Below, one piece after another: positions 1-11,734 of a DNA stretch of 64,000 nt. Every line of letters begins with the position of its first letter. Within the stretch, counting starts at the first letter, position 1. Location of the stretch: NCBI GenBank assembly GCA_005765155.1, contig VCCP01000004.1:4774001-4838000 (forward strand), in the 5' to 3' direction. Origin of the DNA: Zelopaecilomyces penicillatus (Eukaryota > Ascomycota > Sordariomycetes > Hypocreales > Pseudodiploosporaceae). The notes below the pieces were generated by a model. That model did not search any database, was not told the DNA's origin, and saw only the letters and a list, made by a program, of their open reading frames with translations. Both the position numbers and the translations under genes were made by a program.

Positions 1-389
1 TCGCACATCTCAAGTACATTGAGACCAAGACTGGTAGCAAGCTTCTCATCTCCGGCTGGTGGGGAATTGCTCGCCATATCAACTACCTCGGTGACTGGCT
101 TCAATCTTGGCCGTACTGTCTTCCCACTGGTCTCGCTGGCTACCAGATCCTGGCCGCTGGCACCCTCACCTCTGAGGAGGCTATTGTCATGGCCGATGGG
201 CGACAGGTAATTCAAGGCGAGGCCAAGGGATGGGGCATGCTAGTCACCTACTTCTACGTGCTCTACTTTGCTATCCTCCTCATTCACCGTGATAGACGCG
301 ACGACGAGAAATGCCATCGCAAGTATGGTGAGGACTGGGAGAAGTACAAGAAGATTGTGCGCTGGAGAATTGTGCCAGGTCTGTACTAG
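1..389 (+). CDS. ERG24: C-14 sterol reductase, C-terminal part (5' end outside window)
   Basis: An open frame runs from the window edge (frame beginning at base 3) to a TAG at 387-389, about 128 codons with no intron needed. It holds LLISGWWGIARHINYLGDW, the conserved transmembrane segment of the ERG24/ERG4 family in its ERG24 form, and ends with LIHRDRRDDEKCHRKYG followed by W and Y. That ending fits the second sterol-reductase signature (R-D-x3-C-x2-K-Y-G). The family reduces the C14=C15 double bond of ergosterol intermediates with NADPH in the ER membrane and is the target of morpholine fungicides. ERG4 or a DHCR7-like reductase is less likely because of the GWWGIARHINYLGD wording. The missing N-terminal two thirds lie upstream of the window. 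Confidence 0.88.
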   Translation, partial: AHLKYIETKTGSKLLISGWWGIARHINYLGDWLQSWPYCLPTGLAGYQILAAGTLTSEEAIVMADGRQVIQGEAKGWGMLVTYFYVLYFAILLIHRDRRDDEKCHRKYGEDWEKYKKIVRWRIVPGLY

Positions 390-1157
390 ACAGGTCCAAG
401 CCGATAGAAACACCTGCTTTCGTTGTCGCTATATGATATAATAACCGAGGGCAAGGGAGACACAGAAAGCATAGCTTATCGCTAGACAGGTTGTTGGGGG
501 CGGCGCAAGGTAGATGGTTGATGGCGCTATCTTAGCTGAAGCAACTACTCGATGCTTCTTTGCAAGTCTAAATAGTTCGTATGCAATTATAATGAATAAA
601 ATTTTGCTCGATTCTCCTGGGACCGATGCGGATATCAAACCGGGAGGTAGTACCTACACTTGATTGTGTGTGATTGTGAATTGGAAGAATCTACATTTCT
701 ACGGAAATTGTTGGGGTTTTGAGTCGATGATTCATCCTAGTTTCACTCTTGAGGAATTGCTGTAAATTTGCCGGGCACATAGGTTGTGGCTGAGAGGCAA
801 TGTTGCACCCACTTTCCTAATTGTCGCAGGATCGTTGGGGTGGAAGCACAAATATCCAATTGACAATCGAGTTTGAACGTAGCGCCTTTAGTCCGTCCAT
901 CGTTGTCAGCTAGTTGCCAGTCGCAGAATTGCACAGTATAATAGACGTCGACGCGCAGTGTGTCATGCTTTTATGTCTTCTGGTGCTGAGTTATAGGCTA
1001 AATACTTGAAGGGCCTGAACTATAGAGCCGGCTATATTCCATCTCTGACCATGCATCCGATCTAATCTCGATCGCCTTGACACACTATTGAGAAATGATG
1101 ATATTACGGGATATGTGGAAGGATCATTTCTGTACTATTAGCATATAGCCTCGGCAG
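390..1157. other. Intergenic stretch after ERG24
   Basis: This holds the 3' flank of ERG24 (ATGATATAATAAC and AATGAATAAAATT could serve poly(A) signalling) and moderately AT-rich sequence. No frame with coding character was seen. Confidence 0.5.
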
Positions 1158-1650
1158 TTATGCCTGGATCGCATTGATCCAAGCCTTGACAGAATTGAAA
1201 GTAGCAGCAAACTGGTCAAACTGGTCAAACTCGAAACATCTTTCTTGTGATTCTGGCGTCGACCCGCCATCTACTCTGTGGAGATGTATTGTCGATTTCC
1301 GGCTATTCTCTCATAAATCTCTCTCGGGTAAGCATGGTATTAGCAATGAACCAGTTGACCCCCCTTTATCGATCGGTAATGTTGTGTCAACTCGCGGATG
1401 TATGGTCTCAGCACTTTTCGGTTTCTTGAGTAACAGGGGTTGCATAGTAGGGTTCAAAACCACTGAACATGTTTCCCCGTAGATAAACACCCATGTCATG
1501 AAGTCGAGAATTATCAGGTTCAATCAATTCTCTGTAGATTTTAGCAACATCAATCGCAACGTCGTTTTCGTCAATGCCAATGCTGTCGATTGATCGTTCA
1601 ACTCGTTGTTGCCTGGTTTTGTAGGATGCCAGAGTTTGGCAACTCTCAGA
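1158..1650 (-). pseudogene. Decayed protein-coding gene, family unknown
   Basis: On the minus strand two stretches read like real protein. One, at about 1650-1411, includes RVERSIDSIGIDENDVAID and then IYRELIEPDNSRLHDMGVYL. The other ends with CFEFDQFDQFAATFNSVKAW and a TAA at 1158-1160. Between them the same frame continues through four stops (TGA 1410-1408, TGA 1392-1390, TAA 1368-1366, TAG 1305-1303) while still reading protein-like text such as VNWFIANTMLTRERFMRE. A +1 frame change near 1260 joins the final segment. All four stops could come from CGA, CAA or CAG by C-to-T change, as expected from repeat-induced point mutation. The text recalls helical N-terminal regions of uncharacterised fungal proteins, but I do not recognise the family. 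The 5' limit is unclear and could reach about 1900. Confidence 0.55.
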
Positions 1651-1660
1651 TAGCTGTGCC

Positions 1661-4600
1661 GCAAGCTAGTCGAAGCATGTCATTTAGAAGCACCGAGACG
1701 AGTAATTCTGCCAATGGCTGTACGATCAGCAAAGACGAACACCCAATGCCGGCAATGGCGCAATGCATTAGCCAAATATTGCGGATAGCAATCTCGTAGG
1801 CTGCAATCCCCAATATTTGCAAACAAAGAAGATGCCGTGAACAAAGTGCTGGGCAACATCGGCTTAATTGTAAACCAATTCAAGGACCGGCGGGACGGAA
1901 TTCCGCGACAACCACGTCATGTAACCATCCAATGCAGATTTTGATTTAGCCCGTTGTCATCACTTGCTGACCGAAAAGGGCAGTAGAAATGTGGCCGTCA
2001 TCCGGAACGCATGGCTTTTGTCTTTTCTTCAGAGGGTTGTTGGATCTGACAGCGCAAAACAACCTACCCTGAGCCTTGCTGCTTACAGTAAGTAATACTA
2101 CGGTCCCCTAGAGCATGCGTGGGCATGGATTGGCGGGAAATAAATGGCTAGTCCGGGCGAGACTCCCCGACGGTGAGAAACGCGCCGTGTGTGGACGGAC
2201 GGATACACACAAAGAAACGGAGGATTTATGAAGTAATACAGATACCTGCTCGGTCATTAGCGGGGGCCGTTTATGGGATCTTGGAAATTCTTGGGTAAAA
2301 AACGGGCCGACAGAGGCGACGCTAGCAAGGTGGGCAAGATTTGTTCGCGGGGTTGGTTCTCACTTGGCATCGGGGCATCGGGTGATAATATGCGGGGAAT
2401 TGAGTATGGACTGGGGGAGGAATAACATCAAATCGTACACCTGAACGCATTGTAATACGAACACAGTATTACACCAACTGGATTTCCTTGGTATCCGTCA
2501 CGATATGGAGTCGTCCCATGCTGGGTCCCATCATTCATCTGGAGATTTGGAGACTAGGGGGTCTGGGGTTGGGGGTCTGGCGAAGATGGAGGTGGAAGTT
2601 GGAGAAGAAGAGGAAGAAGAAGAAGAATAAGAAGATGGGGGTGCAAAAGTGGATCTTAACCGAGAATGCCGCCGCTGGACATCGTGAGCTGTAACAATGA
2701 AAGATCATGATGGGCAGATGCCTCCAATGCGTGGAATCTCCAACGATGAAGTAAAATAGCAAGGATGCCCTGACGGGCGTGAACAAGCGACCGCAAGTCT
2801 CTTTGACAGATGCATGTCAGTGGCGTTCGGGGCGCGAAATTGAGGAGAAACATTTCTCCCAAGACAAGACAGCCAAGCCCAGTGCCGAGGATCTACCGCC
2901 GAGCTAGGCGAGGATTGGGATGATCATCCACGGTTCTAGCCCCACAGCTCTCCACAATGGGATACCGAGGTGGTTCTAGCATGGAGGCATCAGGGTTCGT
3001 AGCCGTGCGACCCTCCATTTGACTTTCATTCTTTCTTTCTTGGCGGGCGACGTCCGTCAAAAAGGAGAGTGGGGGAGGGAGCAAGCCGAGACTTTTGCTC
3101 CAATTTTCCATTCTCAAATCATTGCTTGCTGTACAGCAAACTGCAGTAGTAACGGGCCGGTTTGCTTGTGCCTGGATTCCCACAAGCCCATTGTTGGGAT
3201 TCCGAGCTTTTCTTGGCTGAATGTTCTCTCTGTTGTGCCAGAGCTAGGATACCTTGTAGGCTCCTGGGTGAGTTACTTCCAGGTATGTTAGTTATCCTTG
3301 CGTCTGTATCAACTTCACATAATGTGGGTATCCTAACTCTACTGTGTGAGGCTGCAGTAACAAACCGTACCGTACATCGTACATGCAACCAATGCATATC
3401 CATTAAGTTTGTCGCCTGATCACATTGGTTAGTGCCTTCATCTTTAATTGTCATCGCCAACAACCATGCACATGAAAAGCGTGGCAATGGGTTCAATAGA
3501 AGGGTGGTAAATAGCAAGTTGACTTGCAGATCAGATTTACTCCAATTCACATCAACCCCAAAGCGGAAGAATCCCAAAGCAGAACAACGAGAAGAGATGA
3601 GAAAAAAAGAAATAGGGTTCAATGCTGCTGTTGTTGTTTCCCGAAATGGCACGGCACCAACAAACGCACTGCGACTCCGACCGTGGTGACAATGAAACCA
3701 TCCAAACGGCGATCCGGAATGCTCCATGGCTGTCTGCAGGCGAGGAAACGTAGAAATGTTCAACACAGCAGAAAAGGGCTGACAGAACAGACTCCCAGCA
3801 GCGGATCCTGGGATGCTTGACTTCCGGTGCGTCAGAAACCCACACACACTCCGTTCAGCTGTTTAACTTTCTCTTTAGGCTATTCTCGCTGGTGTAACCT
3901 CGCAGGCATCACAGACAGACATCATTTATACCCGTTCCTTTGACACGGACCTGCGCGCCATGTGCGAACAAGAAAATGTCGAGCAACCCACCACATGAAG
4001 AATGCAGTATGCAGATTCTTAGTTTGCCCCCTGGACTGCCCAGCTTCTTGGTTCGCCGACTCTGTCAAAGAGGCGTTCACGCCCTGGTGGGCGAATGCAA
4101 AGGTGCTTGTTGCAGTGGCATCCCACTCACCTAGTCAACCTTGAGGTCATCGGCCCTTTTTTCAACATGTTCTTTCCGAGCTTTCACCTCGGTCTGAGCT
4201 GCTAGGCACCTATCACGGAGACAGTGACCCTTTGTCAGTTAGTATTTCTACGTTTCGGTAGAGCTCACGTTCCCCACTTCTCACTTCTCCCCCGCAGTCT
4301 GTGAGATTTCGATGCTGACTGGTGTGGAATGATGACGGCCTTTGACGCCGCTCCGAAAGGAGGTTCCGATCGCTTAAGCCAAGCGTCAAGCCAACCGTAG
4401 ATGTGAGCTGCAGGACTCGCACGCCACAATTCTGGCGAGGTTCGGTGGCGGGGATCCACACAGCTATTTGGTCCGACGCCGCATGCCGGCAATGGCACTA
4501 CAAACCAACCATCTAGAGCGGATCTGGATGAGAGGAGAGTATGTTCCTACGTTACCCGTGCGCGAGAAAAAAAAAGAGACGATGTGATGAGCCTCGGACG

Positions 4601-5927
4601 GACTCTGGAGCTTATTCGTACGTACTTGGCACTGTGCCCAAGGTTTGTTGATGTAGCCTGCATGACATCGCTCGCTCATTGATGCGGCATACAGTGCCCT
4701 GCGGCAGGCCAACACGTGTACGAGCAGGATAAACGCATGCATAAATCAAGTAAATTTCTTGCCTACATTTCTATTACGAACCCGGTCCGTGGCGATCCGG
4801 AGGGAACTGAACGAGTTCCCCTCCTTGTCATTCGCAGCGGCCGTTGAGACGCAAGGCCCGTCAAACTAGGCGATGGTAGAACCACTTCGCAACAAGTCTA
4901 GAACTGTCAAACTGAGAGTCTAGTTGTCCGAATAATTGGGTAATAAAGCAGAAGGTTCTGTGACGGGACTAGTTAATTAAACCACTGATCAAGCCTCAAG
5001 CCCTGCATGGACGGGCAGCCGGAAAGACAAGACAATGTGCTATTAATTGCTTGGTTGAGCGATCCACGTGTGAGATGCACTAATGGGATGCAGCCGTATT
5101 CGCACTTTGTCTTGGAATCGAGAGCATCTTGTGATGAGCTAATGTACTGTTATGCCATGTGTTCGACGACAATGCAAAACAATACAGTGCATTTGAATGA
5201 GACTCTTCTCACCGCGTCTTCACCCAACAACGCCTATTCTGCTGGTGATGCAGATTGCAATCAATGGAGCAGCAAATCGAGAGGGTGCAAATGCTCCTTG
5301 TGACTTTTGCTTGGGGAGCAATGAGGCTTATGGAGAGCCGATCAAGTGCCCTTTTGGCTAACACCCAAGCAGCTAATCACCAAGCTAAAAACCACACAGC
5401 ACGGCCCACACTAAGCCTAGCCTACAGGCAGTTGGCAAGTGGGCTTGTAGGGGTCAACTGGCCCAACCAGGGGGGGTCAGCAGGGGAGGTACGAGCTAAA
5501 AAGGGGACGGTAGGGCGCTGCAGCCGTTCCCCTGTGGGCGGCGGCCGCACTGTTGGAGCGCAATTTAGGGGCTGGAGTACCTTTTTTTTTTGGGGGTTCG
5601 ATTTTCTCTCCCGGGAGCCAGGGGGGGAAGGAGGTGGGGTGGGCAGGAGTGGGTGTGGAGAGACAGGATGACGAAAAGCAACATTGAGAATCCCAGCAGA
5701 ACAAGCAACCCAGCCCAGGCATGGGAGGGAAATTTCCCGTCTGCGGCATGGGAGCTCACGGACAGAGATTGGCCGGCCGAGGGCGAACAGCTAATTAGGG
5801 CGAGGGTGCCAAAGTCTTATATCAGGGTCTCAGCCCGCCAGGCCTGCTCGTTCAGATCTGTCGACAACGCTCTTCTCACGAGTCGTCTTCTGTCTGTCGA
5901 AGCTTCGCCCTCCAGACATCCTCCATC
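1661..5927. other. Long intergenic region upstream of the GH3 gene
   Basis: About 4.3 kb with no convincing gene. The longest open frame (minus strand, 3119-3847) has no recognisable domain and lies in low-complexity sequence. Close to the right end there is a TATA-like CTTATATCA (about 5817) and a pyrimidine-rich leader (about 5860-5925), so the region probably supplies promoter and leader for the transcript that starts near 5900. Confidence 0.5.
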
Positions 5928-5987
5928 ATGAAGGCGTCCCTTGTTACTGCCGCCGTGCTGGCGGCGGGTGCCGATGCGTCAATGAAG
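5928..5987 (+). other. Candidate signal-peptide exon of uncertain ownership
   Basis: An ATG at 5928 opens MKASLVTAAVLAAGADASMK, a textbook secretion signal in a good start context (CCATCATGAAG), followed directly by a canonical donor GTACGT at 5988. The exon ends in phase 0. The plausible acceptors ahead of the GH3 body (after 6404, 6413 and 6419) all need a phase-1 donor, so it does not join the GH3 frame cleanly. The wording resembles the starts of secreted fungal glucanases. It may be an alternative first exon, part of a spliced leader, or the remnant of another secreted gene. Confidence 0.4.
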
Positions 5988-6343
5988 GTACGTTACGTGT
6001 TGATTGGAGTTGGAGGGAGTGTGAATGCCTGTCGTTTGCGCAATTGGCAGTCGAGAACAAACCGGACTTCTGCTACCGACCTTCTTGCCTTCTCGTTTCC
6101 CAATGGATCGCGTCCCAATTCACATACACACACAAACATACACCTCATCGTCACGCCGTATTCTTTTCCCCAGCAAGAGGGCAGCATTTCTCTGTATCCC
6201 CAGCAAAGTCCTGTCTCTATACGTGACCTGGAAGGGGATCAACCTCCCTGGAGAATCACGCACGCGATTTAACGCCCAATTGCTTCCAGTACTGCATCTA
6301 CAAATTCACTCCGCCGTTGCTCTCGCCAGTGGCCTGACCGGGG

Positions 6344-9156
6344 ATGAAATTCACGCTCATTCACTGCTCCTTCATAGGGGGGGCTATTTGTGTTTCTTCA
6401 ACAGTGCTCGCAGTATCAGCCGCTAATCCTCCATCGCTCTCACAGTTGCATGTCCGAAACGACACCTCCTTCGCTGGCCAGGCATCCTCTCCTCCCCACT
6501 ATCCGTCACCATGGATGGACCCCCAGGCTTCTGGCTGGGAGGAGGCCTACATCAAGGCCAAGGCTTTCGTTTCCCAGATGACTCTGGCTGAGAAGGTCAA
6601 TCTGACTACTGGTGTTGGGTAAGTAGTCCCCAGGCTTGAACCAATTCTCAATTCAATTTGGCGGCATTTGGCTCACAATTACATACAGCTGGATGGGTGA
6701 GAAATGTGTCGGCAACGTCGGCTCTGTTCCTCGTCTCGGTCTCCGCAGCCTGTGCTTGCAGGATGGCCCTCTGGGTCTTCGATTCTCGGACTACAACACC
6801 GCTCTTCCCGTCGCTCTTACCGCTGCCGCCACTTGGAGCCGACACATCTGGAAGGACCGTGGTACCGTCATGGGTGAGGAGTCCAAGGGTAAGGGTGTCG
6901 ATGTCATTCTCGGCCCCGTCAGCGGTCCCATTGGCCGTCACCCCGAGGGTGGTCGTAACTCTGAGGGCTTTGGAGCCGACCCCTATCTGCAGGGTCAGGC
7001 CATGGCCAACAACGTCATTGGTATTCAGGATGCTGGTACCATTGCTTGCGCCAAGCACTTCGTTGCTAACGAGCAAGGTAGGACTTCAATTATGAAGAAT
7101 CCCGCATCTACTCATCTAGTGAGCATCCAAAACTAACAGGGGAATTACAGAGCACTTCCGTCAGCCTGGCCGGACTGGCGAGTACAATGTCGACAAGGCG
7201 CTTTCATCCAACATCGACGATAAGACCATGCACGAGTACTACTCTTGGCCATTCCAAGATGCCGTCAAGGCCGGTGTCGGATCCATCATGTGTGCTTACC
7301 AACAAGTCAACAACTCATACTCTTGCCAGAACTCCAAGCTCCTCAATGGAATTCTCAAGGAGGAGTACGGCTTCCAGGGTTTCGTCATGAGCGATTGGCA
7401 AGCTCAGCACGCTGGTGCTGCCACCGCCGTGGCTGGTCTCGATATGAGCATGCCCGGTGACACCTCTTTCAACACGGGTCGCAGCTACTGGGGTGGTAAC
7501 TTGACCGTTGCTGTCCTTAACGGCACCGTCCCCGAGTATCGTATTGACGACATGGCCATGCGTATCATGTCTGCTTTCTTCAAGGTCGGCAAGACTGTTG
7601 AGGGCCTCAAGGAGACCAACTTCAACTCCTGGACCCGTGAGACCTACGGCTTCCGCCAGCCCGCTGCCCAGGAGAACTTTGAGAAGCTCAACTGGCAAGT
7701 TGATGTGCGCGCCAACCACGCTCGTCACGCTCGTGAGTCTGCTGCTAAGGGAACCGTCATCCTCAAGAACAAGGGCTCTTTGCCTCTGGTGAAGCCCAAG
7801 TTCATCGCCGTTGTCGGTGAGGATGCTGGTCCCAACCCTAAGGGTCCCAACGGCTGTGATGACCGCGGCTGTGATGATGGTACCCTGGCCATGGTCTGGG
7901 GTTCCGGTACCTCCAACTTCCCTTATCTCATCACCCCTGATCAGGCTCTCCAGGCCCAGGCTATCCAAGATGGTACCCGCTACGAGAGCGTCCTGACCAA
8001 CTACGCGTGGCCGACTACCAAGAGCCTGATTAGCCAGGCCAATGCCACCGCCATCGTTTTCGCCAATGCTGCTGGTGGTGAGGGTTATATCAATGTTGAT
8101 GGCAATATCGGTGACCGCAAGAATCTGACCTTGTGGAAGAATGGCGACGATCTCATCAAGAATGTTGCTTCTATCTGCCCCAACACCATTGTTGTCCTCC
8201 ACACCACTGGACCTGTCCTGCTGACTGAGTGGTATGACCATCCCAACATCACCGCCATCGTCTGGGCTGGCCAGCCCGGTCAGGAATCCGGCAACGCTCT
8301 TGTTGATATCCTCTACGGCAAGACAAGCCCTGGTCGCTCGCCTTTCACCTGGGGCCCTACTCGCGCCAGCTACGGAGTTGATCTCGTCTACAAGCCCAAC
8401 AACGGCAAGAATGCTCCTCAGTCTGACTTCAAGGAGGGCACCTTTGTTGACTATCGCCACTTTGACAAGGTCGCTCCTGGCAAGGCTGGCACCCCCGGTG
8501 CCCCTATCTACGAGTTCGGCTTCGGTCTGGGCTGGAGCACATTCGAGTACTCCAACCTCAAGGTCGAGAAGCACAATGCTCGTCCTTACCAGCCTACCAC
8601 TGGCAAGACCATTGCTGCTCCCAAGATCGGCACAATCAGCAAGAATCTCAAGGACTATGCTTTCCCCCAGGCCATCCGAAAGATTAACCAGTACATCTAT
8701 CCTTGGGTCAAATCCACCGCGTCCGGCAAGGAGGCCTCTGAGGATCCCCAGTATGGCCAGACTGCTGAACAATTCTTGCCTCCTGGTGCTATTGATGACA
8801 AGCCTCAGCCCAAGTCTGGTGCTTCTGGTCAGCCCGGCGGCAACCGCCAAATCTGGGACGTCTTGTACACTGTCACTGCCACCATCACCAACACGGGCAA
8901 GAGCATGAGCGACGAGATCCCTCAGCTGTACCTCAGCCACGGTGGTGCTGACGAGCCCGTCCGTGTCCTTCGTGGATTCGAGCGTATTGAGCGCATCGCC
9001 CCTGGCCAGAGCGTCACTTTCCGTGCTCAGCTCACCCGCCGTGACGTCAGCAACTGGGACATCAACACCCAGAACTGGGTCGTGACCAAGGATACCAAGA
9101 CTGTCTTTGTTGGCAGCAGCTCGCGTAACCTGCCTCTCTCTGCTGCTCTGACGTAA
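6344..9156 (+). CDS. Secreted GH3 beta-glucosidase
   Basis: Three exons, 6344-6618, 6689-7077 and 7151-9156, join in phase (GT-AG introns of 70 and 73 bp) to about 889 residues, normal for fungal GH3 enzymes. From the ATG at 6344 the first 26 residues (MKFTLIH, hydrophobic core, AVSA) form a signal peptide. The N-terminal GH3 barrel shows SPPHYPSPW, LTLAEKVNLTTG-type text (here MTLAEKVNLTTGVGW), LCLQDGPLGLRFSDYN, GPIGRHPEGGRN and KHFVANEQEHFRQ. The catalytic nucleophile is the Asp of GFVMSDW, about residue 303. The C-terminal GH3 sandwich carries GSGTSNFPYLITP, and a fibronectin-III-like domain (QLYLSHGGADEPVRVLRGFE) ends the protein. The enzyme releases glucose from cellobiose or other beta-glucosides outside the cell. 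The true start is uncertain because of the candidate upstream exon at 5928. AATAAA-like signals follow at 9163 and 9204. Confidence 0.93.
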
Positions 9157-10685
9157 GTCAAAGAATAAAGCTGCCTTTTTAGGCTCTATCTGTATTTTTT
9201 ATGAATAAATAGTTTATAATTGACCTTTTGACTTGTCATGTTTATTTTTCGTTGCGTGATTCCTATCTAGTCTCATCAGTTCATTTGTGTGTAGTTGTTC
9301 GCCAAAGGAATGACCCCAAGATGATCAAACATCGTATCCCTAAACGCAAATATGTTTATTATAAAGTCAAACTGGAGGGCAATGAATTGAGTGAGACGTA
9401 AGTATGTCATATCCAGGCAAACGTGCCTCATGTCTTGGTATCAGCACAAGTTACAGTCAATGTAGGTAGGTGGGTTAGAAGCTTGTTATGTTATTCTTCT
9501 CAGAAGTGCGAAGTACATTGATCCAGTGTATTTGCTTGTTTGAGTTCTTCACTGATTACCTGCCAAGCACTACACTTGGGATACTTACGAGAAGTGTAAA
9601 GCCATGGTGGAGCAGTGTGTGCTGTTTGCCACGTGAAAACTGCGTGTTGACTAGCAGCGTTAAAGATGAGCCATGGTTTTTGGAACTATGGTGGTTAAGA
9701 AGTGAGTGACATTTCTCCAAGGCGTATGTTGGCTGGTTTGCCACTCACGAAAGCCAAGACCCTTTTGAAGTGATGGACGTAACTTGGTCAGATTCCAAAT
9801 CTGGCTCAACACTGTCAGTGATTTGAGTTTCTTCTCATGTAAAAAGACGGTATTGTAGAGAATATCAATCTAAGAAAATAGCTCAAAAGAGAACAGATGC
9901 CACAAATAGTTTGATTCACTACCAAATTAACACAGCATCAGGGTAGGTTGTTACATCAATGCAGTGAAGAAGCAGAGTTATGTGCATACATATAAATATA
10001 ACCCACCCCGCCGCTCGACCCAACAAGTTATAAAATTTAAATGATAAAAGAGAGAATCCTTGCATGGTGGAGAAAGATGCGAGCAAGCGCACCCCTCTTA
10101 CATGCCTATTGTTTGATGTTATAACACTTCACTTCTCTATAACGACCGGGGTATACTACACCTCCCTTGTAGATGTTATGTGGACAACACGACGCAACAT
10201 AACATATAACTAACTTATAACATACGCATACACGCGCACATACACACACTTTTAGTACAGTTTGTTATAAAAAAAAAAGGTAACAGAGTGAGACAATGAA
10301 AACACAAAAAAACATAACATGCGACAAGTGGGTGGCAACTTCACAGTCAGTCTGGCGATGGGGTTGGGTGAATGAGGCAAGATCCCCCCAATCCTGGGGG
10401 CGTATATATCTTTCGATATATATCTCTGTTCTTTTGTCCCTAGAAAGTCGTTGATAGCACATCACCATCACCATCATCAATCCTTTCAACCACCATAGCT
10501 CAACTGTCTTACCACCACCGTGGACCTTCAAATCACCGCTCCTTGATATCAATCGCAAATAAATTGGCATAATCTTTTATGCAACGGCGCTCAATCTCAT
10601 ATCAACATATATCCACCTTCCGCCTCAAATAACCACAGAAAGCAAGGGAGAACACTACGTATCAAAACTCTTGAAGAAAAGGACA
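9157..10685. other. Intergenic stretch
   Basis: AT-rich, with AATAAA-like poly(A) signals near 9163 and 9204 for the GH3 gene. From about 9990 it turns into TATA-rich and CA-rich sequence that probably belongs to the promoter and leader of the next gene. No gene seen. Confidence 0.45.
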
Positions 10686-11734
10686 ATGGCTCTCAAGCGC
10701 TCAGATACAAAGTCCAAAAACAGCAGCAGCAGCAGCAGCAGCAGCAAGAGAAACAGCGAAAAGAAACAAATCAAGAACGATGTTTGTCCCCCGAAGCGTG
10801 TGGCGTGTGGGAGCTCGGCGTCGTGTGGACTTGAGGTGCAGTCTATGCTGAAAGACGGTATTACTTATATATCCCACTACTGCCATCTACGTACGGATCC
10901 CGCCCCCCCCCCCTATTTTTGTTCTTTTGCCTTTGGTTGCTTACGCTTCTTGACGCACTAGATTCCTGTGGTCTGGGCCCCGATGCATGCAAGGGCTATA
11001 CGGAGTTGGGACAAAGATACTGCTCTATACGTGAGTGCTATCCACTTTACCAGCGCGCCGAAGCTCTATGGAACAGTCTTCTGACTGAATCTAATCATGC
11101 GTGTTGCAGATGCAACTTGTAGTCTTAAAGGCTGCGAGTCGGAACCGGGTGAACTAGTAGGACAACCTCTCCCGTGGTTCTGTCCCCCGCGTAAGTCTCA
11201 GAACCTACTTAGCACTTTTATTAAAAGCATAATGGGAGAGAACGCAGTATTAACATGGGTTAAATTTCATTAGACAGGTGTGATTATCGCGGCTGTCCTC
11301 AAGGCGTAAATAGCCGTACGTACATGTGCTGTGAACATCACGAACAAGAAATATATACCAGATTGTGTAAGCAATTGGGGACTACAACACCTCAAGAACC
11401 ATCACAAAAGGAGGATACAAAACAATCCGAGCGCTCAGATTCTCCCTCGAAAAGCACCAAGGCGGACTCCGAGCCAGCACCAGCACCAGCACCACCACCG
11501 GCGCCTGAGCCTGAACCGTCTACCCAACAGCCTACTCCGTGCCGACACGGAATCACTACTACGGACTGGGCAGAGGTCGCATATGGACTTGAGGCCTTTT
11601 CAGGTATAGCCTGGAACCCACACTCTGCGGCCTTTGTGGTGGGTGCTCTTACAGCAGTGAATATTGTGTGGAAGGTTTTGAAGCTCCTGGCGTCGTTTTT
11701 CCTCGCTGGTCCGATTTTATCGCCAGGGAAGTAA
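10686..11734 (+). CDS. Cys/His-module protein with C-terminal hydrophobic segment
   Basis: Four exons, 10686-10857, 10962-11030, 11110-11190 and 11274-11734, join through GT-AG introns that are all in phase 1 and give about 260 residues. The N-terminus is basic with a run of eight serines. Exons 2 to 4 each carry one similar module with a Cys pair, a spacer and an aromatic-Cys-x2-His ending: SCGLGPDAC with RYCSIH, TCSLKGC with WFCPP and then H, RCDYRGC with YMCCEHH. This spacing suggests small zinc-binding units. After the modules come a charged Ser/Thr and Pro-Ala-Pro-Glu linker, then GITTTDWAEVAYGLEAFSG and a hydrophobic C-terminal stretch (AAFVVGALTAVNIVW, LLASFFLAGPIL) that could anchor the protein in a membrane. 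No signal peptide is seen. Function unknown; I recognise only a general likeness to fungal Cys-Cys-Cys-His repeat proteins. Confidence 0.75.
10721..10746 (+). repeat. AGC trinucleotide microsatellite (poly-Ser)
   Basis: A perfect CAG/AGC run in the first exon of the Cys/His-module gene, read as serines. Likely to vary in length between strains. Confidence 0.9.

Noticed and set aside
3119..3847. 242-codon minus-strand frame
   Set aside because: Low-quality text without domain, overlapped by other frames on both strands; no ortholog-like motif.
7315..8940. 541-codon minus-strand frame opposite the GH3 gene
   Set aside because: Shadow of the strongly codon-biased GH3 exon; the text is Leu/Val/Gly-rich with no domain and no start context.
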